Positions 44,608 to 53,374 of a stretch of 64,000 nucleotides of DNA are shown here, piece after piece. Within the stretch, counting starts at the first letter, position 1; each line of letters starts with the position of its first letter. Position numbers and translations under genes: made by a program. The notes below the pieces were generated by a model. That model did not search any database. It saw only the letters and a program-made list of their open reading frames with translations, and was not told the DNA's origin. The stretch is taken from NCBI GenBank assembly GCA_024235855.1, contig JACKLN010000004.1:1-64000 (forward strand). The letters are read 5' to 3'. The stretch is from Burkholderiaceae bacterium (GTDB taxonomy: Bacteria > Pseudomonadota > Gammaproteobacteria > Burkholderiales > Burkholderiaceae_C).

Positions 44608-47600
44608 CGCCCGCCCCCTCGGCGCCGAGCGGCGCCCAGGTCACCCACGTGGCCAGCGCGTGGCGCAGCGGTTCGTACAGCTGCTCGGTGATGGCCGCGA
44701 AGCGTGGCGACGCCTGCAGCATCTCGAAGTCCGGGACCAGCCGTGCCAGGCAGGGTTCCTCGCCTTCGCCGCGGTGCTGCTCGCCACCGTCGTAGACCTT
44801 GGCCGCGGTGCCCGGGTCGCCCGGGTCGTCTAGCCAGGCCAGGCCGGTGCGCACGGCGGTGGGCCAGGGCTCGTCCGACGCCATCACGGCGCCCCAGCAG
44901 CGCAGCAGCGCCTCCAGCACCTGCACCGCCTCGTCCTGCGGCGGGGCCTGCAGCACCACCTGCACGTCGGGCGCGATCACGATGCCGGTGGCCGGCACGC
45001 CGGCGGCGGCGCAGGCCAGGGCCTGGAGCCAGGCCGGGACGAGCTTGTCGCCGCGCAGGGCCTTGCTGCCGTCGCCCAGGCGGGTGGCCTGCAGCACCAC
45101 CCAGGTCCATGGGCCGTCGGTGCCGTCGGCGCCGCGGCGCAGGCCGGGCAGCGCGTCGTCGAGCGCCGGGGCGTCGGTGGGGGCCAGGTGCACGACCCAC
45201 GGGGTCTCGTGCAGCGGCCGGTCGGCCGTGGCCGCCTGCCAGGCCTGCACCGCCGGCGCCAGGGTCTGCACCCACTGGTCCTGCGCCCAGCGGCCCGGCC
45301 CGGCCAGCGGCAGCTCGCCGGCACGGCCCAGCCGTGCCACGGCGGCGGCCACGGCCTCGGCCGGGTCGTCGAGGCCGGGCCCCGCCTGCACGGCCCGCAG
45401 CACCGCGTCGCCCAGGCCCCATCGCTCCAGGCCGTCGTCGCCGAAGGGTTCGTCGTCCTCGGCCGCCGCGTCCTGCGGCGGGAACTGCAGCTGCAGGCGG
45501 TGGCGACACCAGGCCTGCACCGGGTTCCTGACGAAGGCGGCGAGGTCGGCCAGGGTCAGCCGTGCCGTGGCCTCGTCGCGTGGCGCCGCGGCGGCCGGCG
45601 GTTCGTCGGGCAGCGCCTCGTGCGCGGCCCGCCATTCGCGGGCGTAGGTGAACAGGTCGCCGCCGGGTTCGAAATAGCGGCGGCTGAAGGGCTGCAACGG
45701 GTGTTCGGTGGTGCGTTCCTCGACCACCTCGTTGCCCCAGACGGCGGCCAGGTGGTCGCGCAGCTGTGCCACCAGCACCGAAGGCGGCAGGGCCTGGTTG
45801 TCGCGCACGCTGCGACCGGTCCACGACACGTACAGCACCTGGCGGGCCGACAGCAGGGCGTCCAGCATCAGCTGGCGGTCGTCGTCGCGCCGCGACCGGT
45901 CGCCGGGCCGCGCCTGCCCGGGCAGCGCCATCAGGTCGAAGTCGTTGCGCGGTGCGCGGCGCGGGTAGTCGCCGTCGTTCATGCCCAGCAGGCACACCAC
46001 CTCGAACGGGATGGCCCGCAACGGCAGCAGGGTGCAGAAGGTGACGCCCCCGGCGCGGAAGCGCTGGCCGCCCCCCGGCGCGTCGAGCGCGCCCAGCCAG
46101 GCCTCGCGCAGCACGGGCAGCGGCAGTTCGGCGTCGAAACCGGCGGCCTCGGTGGCCTGCAGCCAGTGGGTCAGCGCCTGGTCCAGAGCCGCGATCAGCG
46201 CGGGGTCGCCGTCGTCGGCGGCCTCGAACAGGGCTGGCAGCAGGCGCCGGCAGCGCGCCGCCCAGGCCTCTGGCGTGGCGGGCCGGGCGGCCTCGCGCCA
46301 CCACGCGCCGAGCACGTCCAGCAGCGCCGCCAGCGTGCCGGCCAGGCCGGCCTCCAGCCCGACCACCTCGGCATAGGGCTCGATGTCGCCGAAGGCCGGT
46401 CCGTCACCGGCGGCGTAGCCGAGCAGCATGCGGCGCAGGCCGAAGGCGGCGGTGTTGGCCTCGCCGGCCGCGCCCAGGCCGAGCTGGTCGCGCTGTGCGG
46501 CGTCCAGGCCCCAGCGGATGCCGGCCCCGTCGACCCAGGCCGCCAGCGTGGGCAGGTCGGCCGCGTCCAGGCCGAAGCGGCGCGCCACCGCCGGCACCTC
46601 CAGCAGACCCAGCAGCTCGCTGGCGCCGGCGCGCTGCTGGGGCAGACCCAGCACCCACTCCAGCGCCACCAGCAGCGGCGCGTGGCCGCGGTCGGGCCGA
46701 TCCGTGAGCCCCCAGGGGATGTGCCGCGCATCGCCACGCCCGTGCTGGCCGAAGACGGCACGGATGGCGGGGGCGAAGGTCTCGATGTCGGGCACCATGA
46801 CCACGATGTCGCGCGGTGCCAGCGGCGTGCCGCCCGGCGGGTGCGCCAGCAGGCGCAGCAGTTGGTCGTGCAGGATCTCCACCTCGCGCTGCGGCCCGTG
46901 GGCGACGTGGAAGACGATGCTGCGGTCGTCGTCGGCCGGCGGCGTGTGGTCGGCCTCGGCCAGCGGCTGCAGGTCGCGGATGGCGGCCTGCACGCGCGCG
47001 AGCATCGTGGTGGCGGGCGCGTCGTCGTAGAGCTCGACACGCTGGTCGGCCCCTTCGAAGGCGTCGAGCGCGCGCACGAAATCGCGCGCCTGGCGGCCCC
47101 AGGCGGCCAGCAGCGGGTGGCCGTGCGCATGCATCTGCGCCAGCGGCACGGTGGCGAGGTCACGCCCGTCGCGCAGCGCGCGGCGGCGGGCGGCACGCTG
47201 CAACTCGCGGCCGTCGACGATGTCGGCCCAGTGGTAGCGGCAGGGGTCGGGCACGGCCATCAGCACCTGCACCTGCTGCGCCAGAGCTTCGAGCATCTGC
47301 AGCACGCCGTGCGGCAGGTGGGTGCTGCCGAAGAGCACCACGCGTGGCGGCAGGCCGGGGAACGGGCCGCCCCGCGCCAGCGCCGCCGTGAAGCGCGCCT
47401 GCAGCCGGCCACGCGTGGCCTCCACGGTACCGGGCGGCAGACCGGCGACCAGGCGCCGCCACAGCGCCGGCTGCCAGCGCTGGTCGTCGGGCACGGGCCG
47501 GGACCCGAGGCGGTCGTGGCCTGAGGCCCAGGCGTCCAGCCAGTCGGGCCGGTAGACCTGGTACTGGTCGAACAGGTCGGCCAGGCGCTGGGCCAGCTGC

Positions 47601-48004
47601 AGGCGCCGCGCCGGGTCGTGGGTGCGACCCAGGAAGCCGGCCACGGGGGCGAAGACCGGATCGTCGGCCGCCCAGCCGGGCAGCGACTGCATCAGCCGCC
47701 AGGTCAGCGGCAGTTCGTCCAGCGGCAGTGCCGCCGGCACGGCCGCGCGCCCGAGCACCGCGCGCCAGGCGCGCCAGAAGAAGCGCGCCGGCAGCTCCAC
47801 ACGGGTGGCGGCGCAGATGCCCTGCTGCTGCGCCAGCGCGATCTTCACCCACTCGCCCATGCCGTGGCTCTGGACCAAGAAGGTTTCCGCCTGCAGCGGC
47901 GGCAGCGGCTGGCGCGCCTGCCAGGCGAACACGGCCTCGGCCAGCCGCTCCAGGCGGTTGCCTTGCAGGATCACCAGGCCGGGACGCGGCGCCTCGCTCG
48001 TCAT
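44600..48004 (-). CDS. recC: Exodeoxyribonuclease V gamma subunit
   Basis: A 1134-residue RecC, the subunit that scans for Chi. It begins LVILQGNRLERLAEAVFAWQ and has QVQVLMAVPDPCRYHWADI and a late region AIPFEVVCLLGMNDGDYPRR that are typical of RecC. The chosen start is ATG 48004. A GTG at 48010 is also in frame. No clear ribosome binding site is visible. It is the first gene of recC-recB-recD and diverges from an aminotransferase-like gene across about 54 bases. Confidence 0.94.
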   Translation of the reverse strand: MTSEAPRPGLVILQGNRLERLAEAVFAWQARQPLPPLQAETFLVQSHGMGEWVKIALAQQQGICAATRVELPARFFWRAWRAVLGRAAVPAALPLDELPLTWRLMQSLPGWAADDPVFAPVAGFLGRTHDPARRLQLAQRLADLFDQYQVYRPDWLDAWASGHDRLGSRPVPDDQRWQPALWRRLVAGLPPGTVEATRGRLQARFTAALARGGPFPGLPPRVVLFGSTHLPHGVLQMLEALAQQVQVLMAVPDPCRYHWADIVDGRELQRAARRRALRDGRDLATVPLAQMHAHGHPLLAAWGRQARDFVRALDAFEGADQRVELYDDAPATTMLARVQAAIRDLQPLAEADHTPPADDDRSIVFHVAHGPQREVEILHDQLLRLLAHPPGGTPLAPRDIVVMVPDIETFAPAIRAVFGQHGRGDARHIPWGLTDRPDRGHAPLLVALEWVLGLPQQRAGASELLGLLEVPAVARRFGLDAADLPTLAAWVDGAGIRWGLDAAQRDQLGLGAAGEANTAAFGLRRMLLGYAAGDGPAFGDIEPYAEVVGLEAGLAGTLAALLDVLGAWWREAARPATPEAWAARCRRLLPALFEAADDGDPALIAALDQALTHWLQATEAAGFDAELPLPVLREAWLGALDAPGGGQRFRAGGVTFCTLLPLRAIPFEVVCLLGMNDGDYPRRAPRNDFDLMALPGQARPGDRSRRDDDRQLMLDALLSARQVLYVSWTGRSVRDNQALPPSVLVAQLRDHLAAVWGNEVVEERTTEHPLQPFSRRYFEPGGDLFTYAREWRAAHEALPDEPPAAAAPRDEATARLTLADLAAFVRNPVQAWCRHRLQLQFPPQDAAAEDDEPFGDDGLERWGLGDAVLRAVQAGPGLDDPAEAVAAAVARLGRAGELPLAGPGRWAQDQWVQTLAPAVQAWQAATADRPLHETPWVVHLAPTDAPALDDALPGLRRGADGTDGPWTWVVLQATRLGDGSKALRGDKLVPAWLQALACAAAGVPATGIVIAPDVQVVLQAPPQDEAVQVLEALLRCWGAVMASDEPWPTAVRTGLAWLDDPGDPGTAAKVYDGGEQHRGEGEEPCLARLVPDFEMLQASPRFAAITEQLYEPLRHALATWVTWAPLGAEGAGDD

Positions 48005-48058
48005 GCGCACAGGATAAGGGGCGGGGATGGTTCGGGTCCGCCGCTACAGTCCCAGGCC

Positions 48059-48985
48059 ATGGACACCTCGCGCAGCGCCCAGGGCTATGTGGCCGACCCT
48101 CGCAACGACCACGTGCTGGTCTGGCTGAACGGCCAGCTGGTGCCGCGTGCCCAGGCCATGGTGTCGGTGTTCGACGCCGGCTTTGCGCTGGGCGACGGCG
48201 TGTGGGAAGGGCTGCGGCTGGCGAACGGCCACCTGATCAGCCTGGACGCGCACCTGGACCGGCTCTTCGACGGCGCACGCAGCATCGCGCTCGACATCGG
48301 CCTCACGCGCGCCGAACTCACCGCCGCGCTGCACGCCACGCTGGCGGCCAACGGCATGACGGACGGCGCGCACCTGCGGCTGATGGTCACGCGCGGCGTG
48401 AAGTCCACCGTCAATCAGGATCCGCGCTTCATCGTCGGCGGCGCCACCGTGGTCATCGTCGCCGAGTACAAGATGCCGCGGCCGGAAAGCAAGGCGCAGG
48501 GCCTCACGCTGTTTACGTCCACCTTCCGCACCAGCGGGCCCGACGTCTTCGACCTGCGGCTGAACTCGCACAGCCGGCTCAACCTGATCCAGGCGCTGCT
48601 GCAGGCCATCGCGGCCGGCGCCGACGAGGCACTGATGCTGGACCCGCGCGGCTTCGTGGCCAGCTGCAACAGCACCAACTTCTTCATCGTGCGCGGCGGC
48701 GAGCTGTGGACCAGCACCGGCGCCTGCAACTTCAAGGGCATCACCCAGGCCAGCGTGCTGGCGGCCTGGCGCGCCGCGGGGCTGCCGGCGCGCGAGTGCG
48801 ACTTCACGCTGGCCCAGGTCTATGCGGCCGACGAAGCCTTCGTCACCGGCACGCTGGGCGGCGTGACCCCGGTGGTGCGGGTGGACGGGCGGACCATCGG
48901 CACCGGCACGCCCGGGCCACTGACGGCACGCGCCGCGGCGCTGTACGCCGCGGCTGTGGGCCTGCCGCCGCCGGCTAGGTCCTGA
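48059..48985 (+). CDS. Class IV aminotransferase-like protein lacking the catalytic lysine
   Basis: A 308-residue protein of the branched-chain/D-amino acid aminotransferase and aminodeoxychorismate lyase fold. Landmarks are VWLNGQLVPRAQAMVSVFDAGFALGDGVWEG and ADEALMLDPRGFVASCNSTNFFIV. In PabC and D-amino acid transaminase the PLP lysine lies exactly 21 residues before the EA of GADEA. Here that position is Asn169 in LRLNSHSRLN. Unless another lysine is used it may not be a classical transaminase. The 3' end overlaps the opposing chemoreceptor gene by 11 bases. Confidence 0.85.
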   Translation: MDTSRSAQGYVADPRNDHVLVWLNGQLVPRAQAMVSVFDAGFALGDGVWEGLRLANGHLISLDAHLDRLFDGARSIALDIGLTRAELTAALHATLAANGMTDGAHLRLMVTRGVKSTVNQDPRFIVGGATVVIVAEYKMPRPESKAQGLTLFTSTFRTSGPDVFDLRLNSHSRLNLIQALLQAIAAGADEALMLDPRGFVASCNSTNFFIVRGGELWTSTGACNFKGITQASVLAAWRAAGLPARECDFTLAQVYAADEAFVTGTLGGVTPVVRVDGRTIGTGTPGPLTARAAALYAAAVGLPPPARS

Positions 48986-50900
48986 AGGACTCCATCGCGC
49001 CCTGCAGCGCCTGCGCCTGCTGGCGCAGGCTCTCCGCGGCGGCAGCGCTCTCTTCCACCAGGGCCGCGTTCTGCTGCGTGACGCGGTCCATCTCGGTCAC
49101 CGCCTCGCCCACCTGGGCCACGCCGCGCGACTGTTCCTGCGCCGCGCCACTGACCTCGGAGATCAGCTCCGACACCTTGCCGATGGCGGCCACCACGTCG
49201 GCCATGGTCTCGCGCACGTGGGTGCCCTTGCCGCTGCCCTCGGCCACGCGTTCCTCGCTCGCGGTGATGAGGCCGCGGATCTCGCGCGCGGCCACGCCAC
49301 TGCGCTGGGCCAGCGCCCGCACCTCGCCGGCGACAACGGCGAAGCCGCGCCCCTGTTCACCCGCCCGGGCGGCTTCCACCGCAGCGTTCAGCGCCAGGAT
49401 GTTGGTCTGGAACGCGATACCGTCGATGGTGGCCACGATGTCCTGCATGCGGCGCGCGCTGTCGCTGATCTGCGCCATCGCGCCCACCAGCTCGCCCACC
49501 GACTGCCCACCGCGCTCGGCCACGCCGCGCGCTTCCCGTGCCAGCACCGCCGCCTGGCGCGCCGCATCGGCGCTCGCGGCGATGGTGGTGCGCAGCTCCT
49601 CCATCGACGCGGCCGTCTGCTGCAGCGCACTGGCCTGCGACTCGGTGCGCGACGACAGGTCCTGGTTGCCCTGCGCGATCTGAGCACTGGCGGTCGCCAC
49701 CTGGCCCGCGTTGTCGCGCACGCCACCGACGACCTGGCGCAGCTGCGCCGCCATGCGCGCCAGCGCGCGGGACAGGCGCGCGCCTTCGTCGCGACCTTCG
49801 GCATGGGCGTGTGCGGTGCGGGTCAGGTCGCCGTCGGCCACGGCGTCGGCCAGGGCGATGGCGTCGTCGATGGACCGCGCCGTGCCGGTGGCGATGCGCC
49901 AGCCCAGGGCAGCGGCACTGCCGCCCAGGGCCAGCAGCAGCACGATGCCGAAGGCCAGCGTGCGCTGTTCGGCACCGGCCGCGGCTTCGAGGTCGGCCGA
50001 CAGGGCCTGCAGGGCGGCGTCGCCCAGGGCCAGTTGCGCGTCCACCGCGGCCGTCGTGCGCGCCCACCAGTCGGCCGGGGCGTGCGTGGGGGCCTCGGTG
50101 GCCACGATGGCGTCACGGGCCAGCGCCAGGGCCTCGGCCAGCGCCGTGCGGGCCTGCGCCGGCACCTCACCCAACCGGGCGCGCAGCGCCGGGTTGGCCT
50201 CGGTGGCGAGGGCCACGGCCCGGGCACCGTCAGCCGCCACGGCCTCGATGCGGTCGGCGAGCGCCGCGATGCGGGCCCGGTCGGCCGGGCTGGCCTGCCC
50301 GCGCGCCAGGATGCCCATGCCGGCACCGCGCACACGGCCGCCGAGTTCGGCCACCAGCGGCAGGTGGCGCAGCGCGGCGTCCTGCAGGTGGTAGCCCGAC
50401 GCATAGGGATGCAGCACCAGGCCGGAGCGCACGGCCACGTCGGCCAGCAGCAGCAGGTGCTGGTCGATCAGCGCGGTGTGGCGCGCGAAGGCCGCGGGGG
50501 CTGCCAGCTGCCGGCCCTGGATGGCCGTGGTCAGCGCCTGCTGCGCCTGCCACAGGTCGGCCAGGCGCTGGCGCAGATCGGCATCGTCCAGCGTCGCCAT
50601 CGCGTCCTGCACGGCGGGCCAGGCGGCCTGCAGCGCGGCCCAGGCGTCGGCGCGCTTCGCTTCAGCGGCCGCGTCGCCACTGAGGGCGCCGTTCGTCAAG
50701 CCCCGGTGGCGCGCCGTCAGGCGGGCCATCTGAATCACCCCGCCGGCGGGGGCCAACCCGGTCTGCTCGGTGCGCATCTGGCTGACGGCGTCGGTGGCAC
50801 GCACCACCCACAGTCCGGTCGGCAGCGCCGCCATCGCCAGCGCCAGCAGGCCCATGGCGACAAATCGTTGTCTCAACGTGAAGTGGCGCAGCGAGATCAT
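48975..50900 (-). CDS. Methyl-accepting chemotaxis protein near the nor genes
   Basis: A 641-residue receptor. The start ATG 50900 gives MISLRHFTLRQRFVAMGLLA with TM1 at about residues 13-35. A long helical periplasmic region (about 40-310) follows with MARLTARHRGLTNGALSG, loosely like nitrate/nitrite-sensing (NIT) helices. Then come TM2, HAMP and a signalling hairpin (IDGIAFQTNILALNAA). No C-terminal docking pentapeptide is present. Its position beside nor and Fnr-type boxes hints at a nitrogen-oxide signal, but the ligand is unproved. Confidence 0.92.
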   Translation of the reverse strand: MISLRHFTLRQRFVAMGLLALAMAALPTGLWVVRATDAVSQMRTEQTGLAPAGGVIQMARLTARHRGLTNGALSGDAAAEAKRADAWAALQAAWPAVQDAMATLDDADLRQRLADLWQAQQALTTAIQGRQLAAPAAFARHTALIDQHLLLLADVAVRSGLVLHPYASGYHLQDAALRHLPLVAELGGRVRGAGMGILARGQASPADRARIAALADRIEAVAADGARAVALATEANPALRARLGEVPAQARTALAEALALARDAIVATEAPTHAPADWWARTTAAVDAQLALGDAALQALSADLEAAAGAEQRTLAFGIVLLLALGGSAAALGWRIATGTARSIDDAIALADAVADGDLTRTAHAHAEGRDEGARLSRALARMAAQLRQVVGGVRDNAGQVATASAQIAQGNQDLSSRTESQASALQQTAASMEELRTTIAASADAARQAAVLAREARGVAERGGQSVGELVGAMAQISDSARRMQDIVATIDGIAFQTNILALNAAVEAARAGEQGRGFAVVAGEVRALAQRSGVAAREIRGLITASEERVAEGSGKGTHVRETMADVVAAIGKVSELISEVSGAAQEQSRGVAQVGEAVTEMDRVTQQNAALVEESAAAAESLRQQAQALQGAMESFRT

Positions 50901-51001
50901 GTCCGGGGTTCCCTGAGGTTTTGGTGTTGCACGGGTTCTCGGCGCGGCGGTGCCGGGCTTGAGCACCACAGCTCGCAAGTCGAGCGGCCCCAGCTTTGTC
51001 C

Positions 51002-51015
51002 TTGACCCAGGTCAT
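51002..51015. promoter_or_regulatory. Fnr/Dnr-like box between the chemoreceptor and DUF2249 genes
   Basis: TTGAC-CCAG-GTCAT is a near-perfect TTGAC-N4-GTCAA box with one changed base. Its centre is about 108 bases before the chemoreceptor start on the minus strand and 104 before the DUF2249 start. It may add to the palindrome 36 bases further on or serve the chemoreceptor. Confidence 0.5.
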
Positions 51016-51037
51016 GACAGGCCCAGGGCCACCATTC

Positions 51038-51051
51038 TTGAACCGCTTCAA
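51038..51051. promoter_or_regulatory. Dnr-type palindrome upstream of the DUF2249 gene
   Basis: TTGAA-CCGC-TTCAA, flanked by C and G to give CTTGAA...TTCAAG. It is a close copy of the boxes before napA, norC and nirS. Its centre is 67 bases before the GTG at 51112, the same distance range as the others. Confidence 0.65.
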
Positions 51052-51111
51052 GGACAGGGCCCGCCGTCGCTCGCACACTGCACGACATCCCGTGCTGCTG
51101 CCCGCGTCGCC

Positions 51112-51333
51112 GTGCACCACCTCGACCTTTCCGACCTGCCGCTTGCACGCCGCCCGCTGGCCCTGGCGGCATCGCTGGATGCGCTGCGCCCCGGCGAGGC
51201 CTTCGAGTTCAGCACCACCAGCGACCCGGCACCGCTGTACTACCGCTGCGACCGTGCGCGCCCGGGCCTGGCCAGCTGGCACTACCTGCACTGCGGGCCC
51301 GACCGCTGGGTCGTGCGCGTCACGCGGCGCTGA
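51112..51333 (+). CDS. DUF2249-family small protein
   Basis: A 73-residue protein when read from GTG 51112. The sequence HHLDLSDLPLARRPL, then LDALRPGEAFEFSTTSDPAPLYY and a C-terminal SWHYLHCGPDRWVVRV, matches what I recall of DUF2249, a small domain often found near denitrification genes. The frame is open upstream, but the part before 51112 is non-typical and holds the regulatory boxes. No convincing ribosome binding site is visible. It probably has a role in nitrogen-oxide respiration, but its function is not known. Confidence 0.65.
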   Translation: MHHLDLSDLPLARRPLALAASLDALRPGEAFEFSTTSDPAPLYYRCDRARPGLASWHYLHCGPDRWVVRVTRR

Positions 51334-51394
51334 GCCGCACAGACCGGCCGGACACATGCCCGGCGATTGCCCGAGCAGGACACTCGGGAAATTC

Positions 51395-51408
51395 TTGAAC
51401 CGGTTCAA
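51395..51408. promoter_or_regulatory. Dnr-type palindrome upstream of norC
   Basis: TTGAA-CCGG-TTCAA is a perfect 14-base palindrome, extended to CTTGAACCGGTTCAAG. Its centre is 70 bases before the norC ATG, suiting class II activation. It is the strongest member of the box family in this window. Confidence 0.75.
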
Positions 51409-51471
51409 GGACGCCGGCACCCACGGTCCCTAGCCTTCTGCCCATCGTCAAAGCCCTTTGCAGGAGGCACC

Positions 51472-51912
51472 ATGAGCCGAGGCTTCACCAGCCAGGCCGC
51501 GCGCAACATCTTCTACGGCGGCACGCTGTTTTTCGTGCTCGTCTTCGCGGTCCTGATCTTCGACACCGAGGGCCGCGTGCCCGAGCGCTCCAACGCCGCG
51601 CAGATCACCCCCGCCGTCGCGCGTGGCAAGCACGTCTGGGAAACGCGCAACTGCATCGGCTGCCACACGCTGCTGGGCGAGGGTGCGTACTTCGCGCCGG
51701 AGCTGGGCAACGTCTACCTGCGCCGCGGCGGTGACGCCGGCGGCGAGGCCTTCATCAAGGCCTGGATGCAGGCGCAGCCGACCGGTGCACCGGGGCGGCG
51801 GCAGATGCCGCAGTTCCACCTCAGCGAGCAGCAGCTCGACGACCTGGTGCAGTTCCTGAAGTGGACGAGCCAGGTCGACACCGAGCACTGGCCGCCGAAC
51901 GCGGAAGGCTGA
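51472..51912 (+). CDS. norC: Nitric oxide reductase cytochrome c subunit
   Basis: A 146-residue membrane-anchored cytochrome that delivers electrons to NorB. The N-terminal helix is residues 12-32 (NIFYGGTLFFVLVFAVLIF) and heme motif CIGCH is at 61-65. RQMPQFHLSEQQLDDLVQFLKW supplies the methionine ligand region. A strong AGGAGG ribosome binding site precedes ATG 51472. It heads norCBQ-(Fe-S gene)-norD. Confidence 0.97.
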   Translation: MSRGFTSQAARNIFYGGTLFFVLVFAVLIFDTEGRVPERSNAAQITPAVARGKHVWETRNCIGCHTLLGEGAYFAPELGNVYLRRGGDAGGEAFIKAWMQAQPTGAPGRRQMPQFHLSEQQLDDLVQFLKWTSQVDTEHWPPNAEG

Positions 51913-51925
51913 AGGAGCACACGAC

Positions 51926-53359
51926 ATGACCACGACCACACCCGTCGGGCCCCGCTACGCCTCGCAGCAGGTGGCCCGCCTCTACTTCATCGGCGCCCTG
52001 GCGCTTTTCGTCGGCCAGATCGTATTCGGCATCACGCTGGGGCTGCAGTACCTGATCGGCGACCTGCTGTTCCCCGCCATCCCCTTCAACATCGCGCGCA
52101 TGGTGCACACCAACCTGCTCATCGTGTGGCTGCTGATGGGCTTCATGGGCAGCGCCTACTACCTGATCCCCGAAGAGTCCGAGACCGAGCTGCACAGCCC
52201 GGCCCTGGCCAAGGCCCTGTTCTGGATCTTCCTGGGCGCCGGTGCATTGACCATCCTGGGCTACCTGCTGGTGCCCTACGCCACGCTGGCGGCGGCGACC
52301 GGCAACGACTTCTGGGCCACGATGGGCCGCGAGTTCCTGGAGCAGCCGCTGCCCACCAAGCTGGGCATCGTGGTGGTGGCCCTGGGCTTCCTCTACAACA
52401 TCAGCCTCACCGTGCTCAAGGGTCGCAAGACCGCCATCAGCCTGGTGCTGCTGACCGGGCTGTGGGGCCTGGCGCTGCTGTTCCTGTTCAGCTTCGTCAA
52501 CCCGAGCAACCTGGTGCGCGACAAGATGTACTGGTGGTTCGTCGTCCACCTGTGGGTGGAAGGCGTGTGGGAGCTGATCCTGGGCAGCCTGCTGGCCTAC
52601 CTGCTGATCAAGACCACCGGCGTCGACCGCGAGGTGATCGACAAGTGGCTTTACCTGATCATCACGTTCGCGCTGGTCACCGGCATCCTGGGCACCGGCC
52701 ACCACTTCTACTTCATCGGCCTGCCAGGCTACTGGCAGTGGGTGGGCAGCGTGTTCAGCGCGCTGGAACCGATCCCGTTCTTCATGATGACGCTGTTCGC
52801 CTTCAACATGGTGCAGCGGCGCAAGCGCGAGCACCCCAACCAGGCCGCGGTGCTGTGGACGGTGGGCTGCGCGGTGATGGGCTTCCTGGGCGCCGGGCTG
52901 TGGGGCTTCATCCACACGCTCAGCCCGGTGAACTACTACACCCACGGCAGCCAGGTCACGGCCGCGCACGGGCACCTGGCCTTCTACGGCGCCTACGTGC
53001 TGGTGGTGATCGCGATGATCAGCTACGCCATGCCCATCCTGCGCGGCCGCGAGGCCAACCCGCGGCGCGCGCAGAGCGTGGAGATGTGGAGCTTCTGGGT
53101 CATGTCCATCGGCATGGCGGTGATGGTGCTGGCGCTCACCGGCGCGGGCATCCTGCAGGTCTGGCTGCAGCGCATCCCGCCCACCGAAGGGGCCCTGGGC
53201 TTCATGCAGACGCAGGACCAGCTGCGCTTCTTCTACTGGGTGCGCGTGGCCGGCGGCGTGGGCTTCCTCGCCGGGCTGGTGATGTACCTGTGGAGCTTCT
53301 TCGTCGGCCCGGCGAAGGACGAGGCCCCCGCCACGCCGGCCGCGCTGGCGCGGGCCTGA
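51926..53359 (+). CDS. norB: Nitric oxide reductase catalytic subunit
   Basis: A 477-residue heme-copper-oxidase-like membrane protein that reduces NO to N2O with NorC. About twelve membrane helices are visible. Conserved histidines appear in ARMVHTNLLIVWLL, VVHLWVEGVWEL (the non-heme iron/heme b3 helix with Glu) and GTGHHFYFIG. HGSQVTAAHGHLAFYGAYV supplies further ligands. It is 13 bases after norC with a GAAGGAG ribosome binding site. Confidence 0.97.
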   Translation: MTTTTPVGPRYASQQVARLYFIGALALFVGQIVFGITLGLQYLIGDLLFPAIPFNIARMVHTNLLIVWLLMGFMGSAYYLIPEESETELHSPALAKALFWIFLGAGALTILGYLLVPYATLAAATGNDFWATMGREFLEQPLPTKLGIVVVALGFLYNISLTVLKGRKTAISLVLLTGLWGLALLFLFSFVNPSNLVRDKMYWWFVVHLWVEGVWELILGSLLAYLLIKTTGVDREVIDKWLYLIITFALVTGILGTGHHFYFIGLPGYWQWVGSVFSALEPIPFFMMTLFAFNMVQRRKREHPNQAAVLWTVGCAVMGFLGAGLWGFIHTLSPVNYYTHGSQVTAAHGHLAFYGAYVLVVIAMISYAMPILRGREANPRRAQSVEMWSFWVMSIGMAVMVLALTGAGILQVWLQRIPPTEGALGFMQTQDQLRFFYWVRVAGGVGFLAGLVMYLWSFFVGPAKDEAPATPAALARA

Positions 53360-53374
53360 CGGGCGGGTGACGTG

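Noticed and set aside
42322..44691. Long plus-strand open frame opposite recB
   Set aside because: Shadow of recB. Gln/Arg/His-rich with no conserved motif.
48004..48010. GTG 48010 as the recC start
   Set aside because: Neither start has a clear ribosome binding site. ATG 48004, two codons later, is the simpler choice.
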